Positions 46,345-55,111 of a stretch of DNA of 64,000 bases are shown piece after piece. Positions within the stretch are counted from its first letter, which is position 1; each line of letters opens with the position of its first letter. Source of the DNA: Pomphorhynchus laevis (taxonomy: Eukaryota; Acanthocephala; Palaeacanthocephala; Echinorhynchida; Pomphorhynchidae); the NCBI GenBank assembly GCA_012934845.2, contig WNNJ02003313.1, positions 105,189-169,188 of the forward strand, given 5' to 3'. Under the pieces are notes generated by a model. It worked only from the letters and a program-made list of their open reading frames with translations, had not been told where the DNA came from and did no database searches. Position numbers and translations under genes: made by a program.

Positions 46345-46872
46345 CAAAATAAATCTAAATTATATAAATATATGAAATATATGTTTCGATACATTGATGA
46401 TATATGTGTTTAACTCTAATAATTTTTATTCAATTAGTGAACAAATTTATCCAGAAAGCCTATACTTAACAAAACCAATATTAATGATAAAGAAGGTGTA
46501 TATCTAGATATGAACATTAAATTAATATTAATTAAAATTACTATTAATTTATATCGTAAGATGACATTTAAATTTACAAGAAACATATTTTTGCATGAGC
46601 ATTCATCCATACCATATTATATAAAATATAATATATTAAATAATGAAATTTTAAGAATTGCAACAATAAGTAATGATATTCGCTTTCTTCAAAATCATTT
46701 AAATAATTTAATAGATACATATTTTAAACTAGGTTACTACAAAAATAACATCAAGCAGAAAATAGTAAAATATATAAATCAACACAATAATATAAAGAAT
46801 AAATTTAAACTCTTAAGTGGCAAATTTTTATGGATAATAAATAATATACTTTGTATTAGAAAAAGATACTAG
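46345..46872 (+). pseudogene. PLE reverse transcriptase C-terminal part
   Basis: From the insertion junction, YMFRYIDDICV-like codons, then a frame change, then a 120-residue open piece ending FLWIINNILCIRKRY. It aligns with residues about 110-236 of the reverse transcriptase piece at 28601-29311. The sequence upstream of the LTR element supplies the SFIEYEFVHNC block. Confidence 0.8.
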
Positions 46873-46882
46873 ATAGTTTTAT

Positions 46883-46980
46883 CAGAGGAAATACATCATT
46901 AGCATGTTAATCGGCCCCGCTGCTATGTTGGGTAGAGGAGTTAGGGGCCGAAACCTGATAGCATAGTAGTTCCTCCTGAT
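46883..46980 (+). ncRNA. Structured PLE 3'-end RNA
   Basis: GGAAATACAT-CATTAGC-ATGTT (hairpin, slightly damaged here), CGGCCCC with GGGGCCG, and CTGCTATG with CATAGTAG (one mismatch). Same crossing order as at 51838-51923. Confidence 0.6.
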
Positions 46981-47215
46981 AACCTATAATCCTTATTCTG
47001 ATACAACGTCTGTTATTTATTAGTCAATTCAAAAAAATGACGTTTATTATAAATTTCAATTTTTTATTTTAACTTGATTTAAATTATGGAAAATCAAAAA
47101 ACGATTATTAATTTTATTATTTAATTATTAAATTTTGATTTAGCATTATTATTATGTTTTGTTTATTTTAAAATTATATTAAATACGTAGACTCATTTAG
47201 CTGATTTGATCTATA

Positions 47216-48125
47216 AGCAAAGGGTAATTTTTAATTCAATCAGATATTTTGAGGTGCGGATATCTTTTTGCACCTCTCAACCTGGCTATTGCATATTTGG
47301 AATTCTTCAATGAAAACCTTTCAAACTCCGGCACAATTCCTTTAAGCATATCCAGACGTCTTTAAAAATTTCTAATATACCGTCCTTCCTGTCGGCTGAT
47401 GATATTCAAATCCTGCTACAGCAGTATAAATTGACCAACATCCGCTTCATTACGGGAAGGAACGGCCTGCCTATTCCAGTTGTTTTTGCTCCACCTCTGT
47501 AGATGTTGACGAATGCCTAGTGAAATCGACCTTTAACCCCTTCATGGGGCATAATCTTTTGTTTACGCTAGTGGATGCAGACCACCTGACCTACCCGATG
47601 CAACAACTGTCATAAGTGGGAGCATTGGGGATCATGATGTCTTATGTATTCTGTTCATGACAGGGGTATTTGGTTCGGAGAACGAAAACACTGGTAAATG
47701 CGATAGTCCTCAGCATTATTCGAATTGCGAAGGAGGACCACATTGCGTAGTCACACAAATGCAGTAGTTTTAAAAACTACACAAAGAAGCATTGTGGTGA
47801 GCCGACGATTCGGTCTAACTTCGCCGAAGCTTGTAATACCGACAAGAGGATGTCTGAGCTGGACATCATTAGATTTATTAATAACAAGCATCATGTCTCC
47901 GTTACGAAGTTGTAGGAGTTGATTCTCACGTTAACGGCAAAGATTGGTTCTGCGGTACAGAGTCCGTCTTCATCAACGTCTCCGACACCAACTAAGACAG
48001 CCCACGTGTCCAAAAAGCGTCGTGGAACCTCGACAAAAAGCCTATCCTCTTTTAAGCTATCCCGAAAAGGAAAGGAATGGGAAATGGCGCCCCGAACCTA
48101 GGGAGATGAAGATATCGCCCGTAAT
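47216..48125 (+). pseudogene. LINE ORF1 remnant (fragment D1)
   Basis: Scattered across frames: NPFMGHNLLFTLVDADHLTY-like (47540-47600) and CNNCHKWEHWGS-like cysteines match copies B and C. It extends to GGGAGATGAAGATATCGCCC at about 48120, equivalent to the end of ORF1 in copy C. It is then interrupted by a PLE copy. Confidence 0.7.
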
Positions 48126-48690
48126 GCAAGCGACTATTATTAAATATAATACATTGCATAATGAAATTTTAAGAATTGCAATAATTTATAAAGATATGGA
48201 CTTTCTTCAGAATCAATAAAATAATTTAATAACTGCATATTTTAAACTGGGCTACTATAAAAATAAAATCAAACAGAAAATAGTAAAATATTTAAATTAG
48301 CAATAATATAAAAAATAAATTTAAAATCATTAGCGGAAAATTTTCAGGATATAATGAATAATATATTGTGTATTATAATAAGATACAAGATAGTCAAATT
48401 TCATCAGAAGAAATACGTCATTAGCATGTATTTAGCCCCGCTGCTACGCTGGGCCGAGAAATAGGGGCTGAAATCTGATAAGATATAAGTTCCTTCTGGT
48501 GAATTCTAATCCTTATTCTAATACAACGTTTGTTAATAGTCAATTCATAAAAATTAACTTTTATTTTGAATTTCAATATTTTATGTTAACTTGATATAAA
48601 TAATATAAAATCTTAAAAACCATTATTTATTATGAAAAATTATTTAATTATTTATTATTTAATTATCAAATTTTGATTAGGTATTACACC
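48126..48690 (+). mobile_element. Diverged Naiad-like PLE 3' end inserted in LINE
   Basis: Starts in ORF C-terminus (IKYNTLHNEILRIAIIYKDM), reaches the structured 3' block and ends near 48690 in AAATTTTGATTAGG. It diverges from the other copies, and its stem P1 has AGCCCC (48434-48439) pairing with GGGGCT (48464-48469), a compensatory change. It separates LINE ORF1 from the endonuclease part, which resumes at 48691. Confidence 0.8.
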
Positions 48691-49215
48691 GCTTTTACTC
48701 CGTACATAACCCCCTCACTCCTCTTCATCAAAAGGTATTTTAACCCTAGTGAAGAGCTCCTTAAGAGTATCCCTCTTTTTAAACTACTCTTGTCCAGCCC
48801 TATTTTGTTTAATTATATCACTCAGTAAGAACTGTAAGCGTATTAGCATAGATAATGTCTATATTCGGCCAGGATAAATGCGCAAGAACTGTGACCTCCT
48901 GGATCGAATATTGGGAAGCGGTTATGATATGTTACTTGGTGATTTCAACGACAGAACTGGTCGTTGGATTAATACAGCACTTCGCAGAGCCAGGATCAAC
49001 TATCTTATTCATAAACCACCTTCGCCCACCTTTCATTTCTCTACAACAAATTCTCTTCTCTACATAGCACTGCTTCATAAGATGTGGTTGTTGAAACCCA
49101 TTTACACTGAGCAGTAGCGCCAACAACAGACAACCTCTCAAGACCTAATTCGCTGGTGGCTGGAGGAAGATACGTTGCTAAGAAGGAGGCTTCACTGTGA
49201 TCCCTCTTGACCTGA
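48691..49215 (+). pseudogene. LINE endonuclease remnant (fragment D2)
   Basis: LGSGYDMLLGDFNDRTGRWI (48926 onward) keeps the intact GDFN catalytic motif, followed by TALRRARINYLIHKPPSPTF and LLKPIYTEQ. It stops near 49210 at the linker. About 250 bp of the endonuclease N-terminus present in copy C is missing between D1 and D2. Confidence 0.8.
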
Positions 49216-49249
49216 TACAATGAAGATATTTAAGAAGACATAAGTATAT

Positions 49250-49470
49250 GGATAAGAGATTATGATTTGAAGAATTATAACTTAGTTTCATATAACTTAG
49301 TTATATCTAGCAACCTGTAAGAGTTGTAAACAACAATATGTTGGTGAAACAAAATGCCAATTGAACGACGATTAACAAATCGAAGGGCAGATATCAAGTC
49401 ATCAATCTCGGGTAAAATGAAAATTACAAAGTGTCAATAGATGAAGACAATGCTCCTAAACATTTTTACA
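49250..49470 (+). pseudogene. PLE GIY-YIG fragment
   Basis: ATCKSCKQQYVGETKCQL then, after a frame change, ERRLTNRRADIKSSISG. The CxxCxxxYVGET and R-rich following segment are the GIY-YIG core of a C-terminal-endonuclease PLE. No reverse transcriptase nearby. Confidence 0.75.
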
Positions 49471-49585
49471 AAATAAGCCAAAAATAGATACAACCTATAA
49501 TAATCATGTCAGAGAGCATCTCGGACAATGCAGAGTCTTAAGATCATGATGGAAGGTTTCATATACTGTGTGAAATCTGGTAATC

Positions 49586-49657
49586 CTAGATTCGTAGCCT
49601 AGCAGTCAAGAGCGCAAGCCAAGTAGGAGAGCGAAGCCTCGAATCTCGGATAAGTCA
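49586..49657 (+). repeat. tRNA-like head of a SINE-type element
   Basis: TAGCCTAGCAGTC (49593-49605) resembles an RNA polymerase III A box and GCCTCGAATCTC (49634-49645) a B box, spaced about 41 bp as in tRNAs. Acceptor and T stems do not pair well, so this is not a functional tRNA gene. The position 40 bp upstream of a hammerhead core recalls the schistosome Sm-alpha SINE-like elements. Confidence 0.4.
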
Positions 49658-49684
49658 AATTTCAAGAGACGAAGAGTTGGTAGT

Positions 49685-49748
49685 CAGCCTTCTGATGAGC
49701 CCGGGGCTACCAACATGGGGCAAAAAGCGGGCGAAACGAAAACGGCTG
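49685..49748 (+). ncRNA. Hammerhead-like ribozyme motif
   Basis: Stem I CAGCC (49685-49689) with GGCTG (49744-49748); CTGATGA (49692-49698); stem II GCCCG (49699-49703) with CGGGC (49728-49732) and a 24-nt loop; GAAA (49733-49736); then CG-AAAA-CG as a possible stem III. The U-H cleavage dinucleotide expected after stem III is not present, so cleavage is doubtful in this copy. Confidence 0.6.
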
Positions 49749-49865
49749 TGGCAATGTGGCCGTTAGTAGTCAGGGTGTATGTAATTGGATATCATGAAGG
49801 ATTCCGTAGCTGGTTTTAAATGCAAAAGTCACCTCGTGTGACCTAGCAATTATCCAATACATAAA
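49749..49865 (+). repeat. Dispersed tail repeat (SINE-like), copy 2
   Basis: GGCCGTTAGTAGTCAGG, GATATCATGAAGGATTC and GTAGCTGGTTTT match 660-730. GTGTGACCTAGCAA matches an arm of the hairpin at 585-629. Confidence 0.6.
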
Positions 49866-50175
49866 TAAGCATCCATCAAAGGATCACCAGTCGCGATTAT
49901 AATCGATCTTCATGATCTCATACGATACAATCTATAAAAAGCATGCCAGAGAGCATCTCGTACAATGCAGTTTCTGGAGATCATGATGGAGATCACTATT
50001 AGGTGATCTGGAGATCACTTTTCTAGAGATCACTATTATGCAATATATATACATATATATAAACAAAAATAATATACAAAAATAATTATACATAAACACA
50101 AAATAAACACAATTTTGTGTTTATTACATTATTATCACGATTTTAATAGATATTATTAAATAGAAAGCATCATCA

Positions 50176-50830
50176 ATGGGTGATCTTGTAAACAACCGGT
50201 TCAATAAAACAGATATATATAAGCCTAGCTCTAAAATTGGAGTTATATTTAAAATGCCCAACAAATTATCCAGATTACTAATTTCATCTAGTTTAAATTG
50301 TTGTGAGAGAAATGATGTAGTAGGTAGCTCACAATGCGGAGATAGGAGATGTTTAACATGTAAAGTAATGACGATGTCGCAACAAATTGAATCCGCGCGA
50401 AATTGAGTGAGAATGCAAATACGCGGCAGAAATAACTGCAAAAGCAAAAATAATATATACGTTAGGACATGTATAGTAAGCGGTTGCAATAAACAATACG
50501 TCGGTCAAACTACGCAAATGTTGTCTAGACGGTTGAAATTACGACGATCCCAAATTGGCAAGAATAATGCCTCGGATAGTGCTGCGTTACATTCACTAGA
50601 TCACAGCAATTCGACTGCATGACATACCAAATATTTGAAAGTGATCTTACGAATGAAAGAAGACGGTTATCACTAGAACAGCAAATAGTAGGTATGCTAT
50701 ATAGTGATAGCCCGTATAAATGTAATGACAACAAACCTCTCAATTGGCAATATATTACGTGAGATGCCGCAATCGCTATAGGGCTGTTGCCGTTCATTTT
50801 AAACATTTTTATTTTTATAAATTTTAGCTT
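50176..50830 (+). pseudogene. Penelope-like element C-terminal GIY-YIG region
   Basis: First piece: TDIYKPSSKIGVIFKMPN and CGDRRCLTCKVM. After one stop: CKSKNNIYVRTC and NKQYVGQTTQMLSRRLK, the IYxxxC, YVGQT and Arg of GIY-YIG. Then LEQQIVGMLYSDSPYKCNDN in another frame. Two to three breaks. Canonical PLE order, with the endonuclease after a now absent reverse transcriptase. Confidence 0.85.
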
Positions 50831-50857
50831 GACTTATTTGTAAATGTGCCTATTTTA

Positions 50858-50890
50858 GATTGATAAAGCCCAGTAGGGCGAAACGTCAAA
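50858..50890 (+). ncRNA. Hammerhead-like 3' motif of the PLE
   Basis: TTGATAA followed by A, GCCC-AGTA-GGGC and GAAACGTC. Stem II and GAAA are intact, but CTGATGA is changed at two positions. It lies just downstream of a PLE endonuclease region, where PLE pseudo-LTR hammerheads are known. Confidence 0.5.
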
Positions 50891-50984
50891 AATAATATTC
50901 TGTATCTCTGTTTATCTGAGTATACCAATTATTCCATGGAATATATATATGTATATAAAATAAAATTATATATATATATAATTT

Positions 50985-51708
50985 GTTGTTACACCTGCCC
51001 TGGGACACTCAATGGTGTACTCGTTAATAAATCACTATATTTTCCTCATAAAGAGGCATAAACACCAGGCAGCATCCAATATATCTTCATCAGACTAAGA
51101 AATAGAACCGAATTATTCTCGCAATATTCAAAGTCGCTACGTATGACCAGTCATCCTATGTGTGACGACAAACTTCAACAACGGTATACGCGTTTTGCTC
51201 TAACGGAGCTTATCAGTGCCGTCACTTTAATAATCATCTATAGGCACCTTAACACACGCTTTAACAAAGTTTAAAGCTCGAAAAACAGAACTACCCTTAA
51301 TCTGAATCATCGGAGGGAATTTAGCATAAGATCTGTGCATGGCAGTGACTATTGCAGTTTAACCATGCATCAGGCACTAAATTCCTTTTAACAGAAATAC
51401 TGTTTTACAGGGACACTTTCAAGTGTACATATATATGTAATATAATTTGTTGTTACACCTGCCCTGGGACACTCAATGGTGTACTCGTAAATAAATCACT
51501 ATATTTTCCTCATTAAGAAGCATAAACACCAGGCAGCATCCTATTGATCCTCATCAGACTAAGAAATAGTCTGGTGTTTATGCCTCTTTATGAGGAAAAT
51601 ATAGTGATTTATTTACGAGTACACCATCGAGTGTCCCATGGCAGGTGTAACAACAAATTATATTACAAATATTTGTACACTTGAAAGTGTTCCTGTAAAA
51701 CAGTATTT
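50985..51708. repeat. 461-bp hammerhead-bearing repeat, inverted pair
   Basis: 50985-51555 is minus-oriented (one unit plus the start of a second, CACTCAATGGTGTACTCG at about 51008 and 51471) and 51556-51708 is plus-oriented. Between CAGTATTT (51701-51708) and its continuation at 52178 a PLE 3' end is inserted. Confidence 0.8.
51182..51222 (-). ncRNA. Decayed hammerhead copy
   Basis: Minus strand: CTGATAA, GCTC-CGTTA-GAGC, AAAA, ACGCGTA-TACCG. Homologous to 3461-3502 with one change in CTGATGA and one in GAAA. Confidence 0.6.
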
Positions 51709-52177
51709 AAACTCTTAAGTGGCAAATGAAGTAATATAAAGTAATAAATTTAAACTCTTAAGTGGCAAATTTTTATGGATGGATAATAAATAATATACTT
51801 TGCATTGGAATAAGATACTAGATAGTTATTTCAGAGGAAATATATCATTAGCATGTATTTGGCCCCGCTGCTATGTTGGGTAGAGGAGTTAGGGGCCGAA
51901 ACCTGATAGCATAGCAGTTCCTCCTGATGACCTCTAATTCTTATTCTGATACAACGTCTGTTATTTATTAGTCAATTCATAAAAATGACGTTTATTTTAA
52001 ATTTTATTTTTTATTTTTTATTTTTATTTTTATTTTTTAACTTGATTTAAATTATAAAAAATCTAAAAACAATTATTAATTTTATTATTTAATTATTAAA
52101 TTTTGATTTAGCATTATTATGTTTTGTTTATTTTATAATTATATAACAATACGTAGACTCAGTTAGCTGATTTAATT
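51709..52177 (+). mobile_element. 5'-truncated Naiad-like PLE 3' end
   Basis: Starts in the ORF tail (AAACTCTTAAGTGGCAAAT, partly duplicated at the 5' junction), runs through the structured block and ends GTTAGCTGATTTAATT. The flanks match a continuous repeat unit near 51400 (minus strand CAGTATTTCTGTTAAAAGG), so both ends of this insertion are defined within a few bases. Confidence 0.85.
51838..51923 (+). ncRNA. Structured PLE 3'-end RNA, best copy
   Basis: Hairpin P0: AAATATAT (51838-51845), loop CATTAGC, ATGTATTT (51853-51860). Then P1 GGCCCC (51861-51866) with GGGGCC (51892-51897), and P2 CTGCTATG (51868-51875) with CATAGCAG (51910-51917), which cross as a pseudoknot. GAGGAG (51883-51888) could also pair with TTCCTC (51918-51923), but this is not kept in diverged copies. 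No HDV or hammerhead layout fits. Confidence 0.65.
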
Positions 52178-52590
52178 CTGTTAAAAGGAATTTAGTGTCT
52201 GATGCATGGTTAAACTGCAATAGTCACTGCCATGCACAGATCTTATGCTAAATTCCCTCCGATGATTCAGATTAAGGGTAGTTCTGTTTTTCGAGCTATA
52301 AACTTTGTTTAAGCGTGTGTTAAGGTGCCTATAGATGATTATTAAAGTCACGGTACTAATGAGCTCCGTTAGAGCGAAACGCGCATACCGTTGTTGAAGT
52401 TTGTCGTCACACGTAGGGATGACTGGTCATACGTAGCGACTTTGAATATTGCGAGAATAATTCGGTTCTATTTCTTAGTCTGATGAAGATATATTGGATG
52501 CTGCCTGGTGTTTATGCCTCTTTATGAGGAAAATATAGTGATTTATTTACGAGTACACTATTGTGTGTCCCAGGGCAGGTTATATATATA
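52178..52590 (+). repeat. 461-bp hammerhead-bearing repeat, continuation
   Basis: Continues the unit broken by the PLE insertion: TTAAAAGGAATTTAGTG through to CCAGGGCAGG. It includes the hammerhead copy at 52350-52395. Confidence 0.8.
52350..52395 (+). ncRNA. Hammerhead copy with core changes
   Basis: Stem I CGGTA (52351-52355) with TACCG; CTAATGA instead of CTGATGA; GCTC-CGTTA-GAGC; GAAA; ACGCGCA instead of ACGCGTA. Compared with 3461-3502, stem I has a G-C in place of a G-T wobble. Probably inactive. Confidence 0.6.
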
Positions 52591-52639
52591 TATCGATCAT
52601 AATAATTAACACCATCGGCTAAGACTTCTTATAAAGTGC

Positions 52640-52740
52640 AAAATTATAAGTTTTCAAATTGTAACACCAGCAAAAACAAAGTAAATGCATTTTTTTACGT
52701 TTCGGCGTTCACGCCTTTATCACTAAAATCAGAACAAATA
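52640..52740 (-). ncRNA. Hammerhead-like motif
   Basis: Minus strand near 52720-52685: TGATAA, A, GGCG-TGAA-CGCC, GAAACGTAAA. Stem II and GAAA are clear; the CTGATGA box is changed. It probably marks a PLE 3' remnant on the minus strand. Confidence 0.45.
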
Positions 52741-52751
52741 TATATAGATCA

Positions 52752-52752
<1 letters not shown>

Positions 52753-52806
<54 letters not shown>
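52753..52806. repeat. (AT)n microsatellite
   Basis: About 27 uninterrupted AT dinucleotides. A Tyr/Ile run in the frame over it is an artefact. Confidence 0.95.
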
Positions 52807-52810
<4 letters not shown>

Positions 52811-52864
52811 AAGAGCTGAATGGTTCACACTGTTCTCCGGGAGCTTACAAGCTACAGTTGTATA

Positions 52865-53045
52865 ATCAAGAATTTTGCCAAAAACCGGAGTTCGATTACA
52901 AGCAGAGCAGACTTCGTTATCACTTTTAGACGATCTGATGGTAGCCGGCAGCAATTATCAGTAGTGTGAACTGCCATCAGGTGTTTCGGCTGCCTTGTGC
53001 TTTATTTTAAAGGCATCTGTTAGAATTTGCGGTATCCCAGTATTT
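52865..53045 (-). repeat. Second hammerhead-type repeat family, fuller copy
   Basis: Shares GCCAAAAACCGGAGTTCGAT and GATGGTAGCCGGCAGC with 6060-6185, but also keeps the GAAA half. It lies just before a plus-strand PLE coding fragment, while the ribozyme-like sense is minus. Confidence 0.7.
52947..52994 (-). ncRNA. Hammerhead-like core, type II order, family 2
   Basis: Minus strand: GGCAGCC, GAAA, a spacer with ACCTGATGGC, then CTGATAA and TTGCTGCC. GGCAGC pairs with GCTGCC. Compared with GGCAAC/GTTGCC at 19160-19208 this is a compensatory A-T to G-C change in the proposed stem II. Confidence 0.5.
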
Positions 53046-53672
53046 CAAATGAAGATTATCCGACAAACGTGTATTAAATGTTTTCAATCTTTAGAAGACA
53101 CCACATCGAAGAATGCTGCAATAAATGAAATGGGAAGAAGGTATTTATGAAATATTCAAATATTCCTCCAAATTATTGATCTCAGCTCAATCTCACAAGA
53201 ACAAAAGTTAAAGCTTTAAACAAATTAAAAAATCGGAAAGACTGTCATTAAACTAGCTGATAATCGTGGAAAGATTGTATTCTCGGATCGAAACGAATAC
53301 ATATCAGAAGCAAGACGACACCTCAATTTAGACACAGATTCACAATCATCAAGTGAAGTTCGTGCACAAGCATCTGAACGTGTCTTGGAGTTTGTATCCA
53401 AACTCCTATAAAGATGAGCTTAACACAATAGCAGTCGCAAAATTACTAACAGGAAGCAATCTAGCAATGAAGTTCTATATGTTACCCAAAATACACAAAG
53501 ACAAAATAACGTTCCCTGGCTGACCAATAGTAAGCTGTATAGGAACTCCTACTGAAGCCTTATCTAGATGAGTACATTTCAAATTAAAACCACTTTTACA
53601 AAATATCAAAGCTCATATTGAATATACCGATGATTTTTTGAGAAAATTCGAAGAAATCAAACTTACCATTAA
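53046..53672 (+). pseudogene. Penelope-like element N-terminal RT part
   Basis: Frame pieces: VIKLADNRGKIVFSDRNEYI, SERVLEFVSKLL, LAMKFYMLPKIHKDKITFPG and PIVSCIGTPTEALS, the N-terminal and fingers blocks of canonical PLE reverse transcriptase. It ends at DDFLRKFEEIKLT, where a LINE begins. The catalytic palm is missing. Confidence 0.8.
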
Positions 53673-53699
53673 ACAGAATGCCATGGCAACGCGCACAGC

Positions 53700-54398
53700 T
53701 CGCATCTTACACTTACGCTAACTTATAGAGATATTGCTGCTGCGATCAAGACATTCCCAGCAGGTTCAGCAGGAGGACTTGACGGCCTTCGTCATCAACA
53801 TCTTAAAGATATGACGAGTCCGCTCACAGGCTCCGCTGGACAGCAGCTGATAGCTTCGCTAACGGACTTCAGCAACATGTGCCTGGCTGGTAGATTCCCG
53901 ACAACTGTGAGGCAAATCTTGCACGGTGCATCGTTATGTGCACTAGCAAAGAAGGGAGGAGGTGTCAGACATATAACAGTAAGCTTCACACTCCGCCGTC
54001 TTGTATCGAAGGCCGTCTGTCGCGCTGTGAAGAACGAGGTAGTCGCGAAATTGGCACCATCTCAACTTGGCTTCGGGTTTCAACACGGATCAGTTGCAGT
54101 TGCACACGCAGCTCGCTGCTATCTAGCGAACATTGGCAGTGGACAGGCTATGTTGAAAATCGACTTCGCAAACTCTTTCAATACTCTGAGCCGCGATGCG
54201 ATGTTGACAGTAATAGGCGGAGAGCTACCTGTCCAGCTGTGTCTCCAGCAAATCGTTCCTACGTTTCGGCCAGTATACGTTGATATCAGACTAGGGACCA
54301 CAGCAAGGCGATCATTTCGGTCCGCTGCTCTTCTGTCTGACTGCATTGACACTGACAAAGCGCATCAAGTCCGATTGCAATATCTGGTACATGGATGA
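53700..54398 (+). pseudogene. Reverse transcriptase of the REL-type LINE
   Basis: FPAGSAGGLDGLRHQHLKDM-like start, CALAKKGGGVRHITVSFTLR, LGFGFQHGSVAVAHAARCYL, AMLKIDFANSFNTLSRDAML (first catalytic Asp in LKIDFANSFN). A shift follows, and the YMDD box (codons 54388-54399) lies in a different frame, followed by a TGA three codons on. The KGGGVRPIA and LGFG blocks are distinctive of this LINE type. Confidence 0.85.
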
Positions 54399-54417
54399 TG
54401 CCTCGTGAGGTGGTGAT

Positions 54418-54930
54418 GTGAACACGTTGCTCTCAGACTGGAGTATGTTGACGGCGCGGGGAAAGGAGCTGGGACTCGTCATCAATGTTGGCAAGTGTGA
54501 GCTCATTACTGACGACAACGATGTTGTGAGAAGTTTCAAGGCAGTCGCTCCAGACGTCAAACACGTCGACCCAGCATCATCAATGTTTATTGGAGCACCA
54601 ATCGGATGAGAGAAGAGCGTGGACAAGACATTGGAAATAAAACTGCATGAATTACAACGCATGTCTAGCTGGCTTTCTCTTCTATACGCTCACAATGCGC
54701 TGTTCCTGCTAAAAAACTGCTTCGCGATACCGAAGACGATGTTCACTCTACGCAGCGCGCCATGCTACAGGAAGCAGCTGTTGTTTGAATACGACAACGA
54801 AATTCGGTCGTCATTGCAGTCCTTCCTCAATATTGTGAGGAAGGACTGGGGCACGGGACCAGGCATCACTACCGGTTGCTAACGGCGGACTCGGCATCAG
54901 GAGAGCGACGGATATTGCTCTACCGGCCTT
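54418..54930 (+). pseudogene. Thumb and post-RT region of the REL-type LINE
   Basis: NTLLSDWSMLTARGKELGLV and INVGKCELIT, then SMFIGAPIG, a stop, and DKTLEIKLHELQRMSSWLSL, AHNALFLLKNCFAIPKTMFT, TLRSAPCYRK. This is the usual order after YMDD in this LINE group. Confidence 0.8.
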
Positions 54931-55111
54931 CTTATCATCGGTCGCCGGGTCGCAAACACTCATAACTCGGATCCTGAGAGGGCGACTAAATGACTAATGC
55001 GGTATCAGCGAACTGACATACACTACTGCAGTGACCGAATGGCAGTCTCAAACGGGTTTCATGCTAGTCTAACCGTCCTTCGCTACAGAACATAAATTCC
55101 GTGATACTCCG

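Larger units (their letters stand above)
42222..47215 (+). mobile_element. Naiad-like PLE copy, split by an LTR element
   Basis: Left part: ILSFIEYEFVHNCVK (about 42236-42285) and, after about 100 bp of other sequence, AACTGTTTACAAAA (42387-42400). Right part from 46345: MKYMFRYIDD-like, then 46510-46872 (NIKLILIKITINLYRK to LLSGKFLWIINN), the structured 3' end and terminus at about 47215. The LTR element sits between them at a CAAAA duplication. Antisense to the LTR element. 5'-truncated. Confidence 0.85.

Noticed and set aside
49586-49657. Functional tRNA gene
   Set aside because: Box-like sequences are present, but acceptor, D and T stems do not pair and no anticodon loop is evident.
51861-51923. 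HDV-like or hammerhead ribozyme in the PLE 3' pseudoknot
   Set aside because: Strand order P1-P2-P1'-P2' fits HDV superficially, but there is no P3 hairpin or P4, and no catalytic C context. CTGATGA (51923 region) lacks a paired stem II and GAAA partner.
52709-52954. Protein-coding frame with Tyr/Ile repeats
   Set aside because: It is a translation of the (AT)n microsatellite plus repeat sequence.
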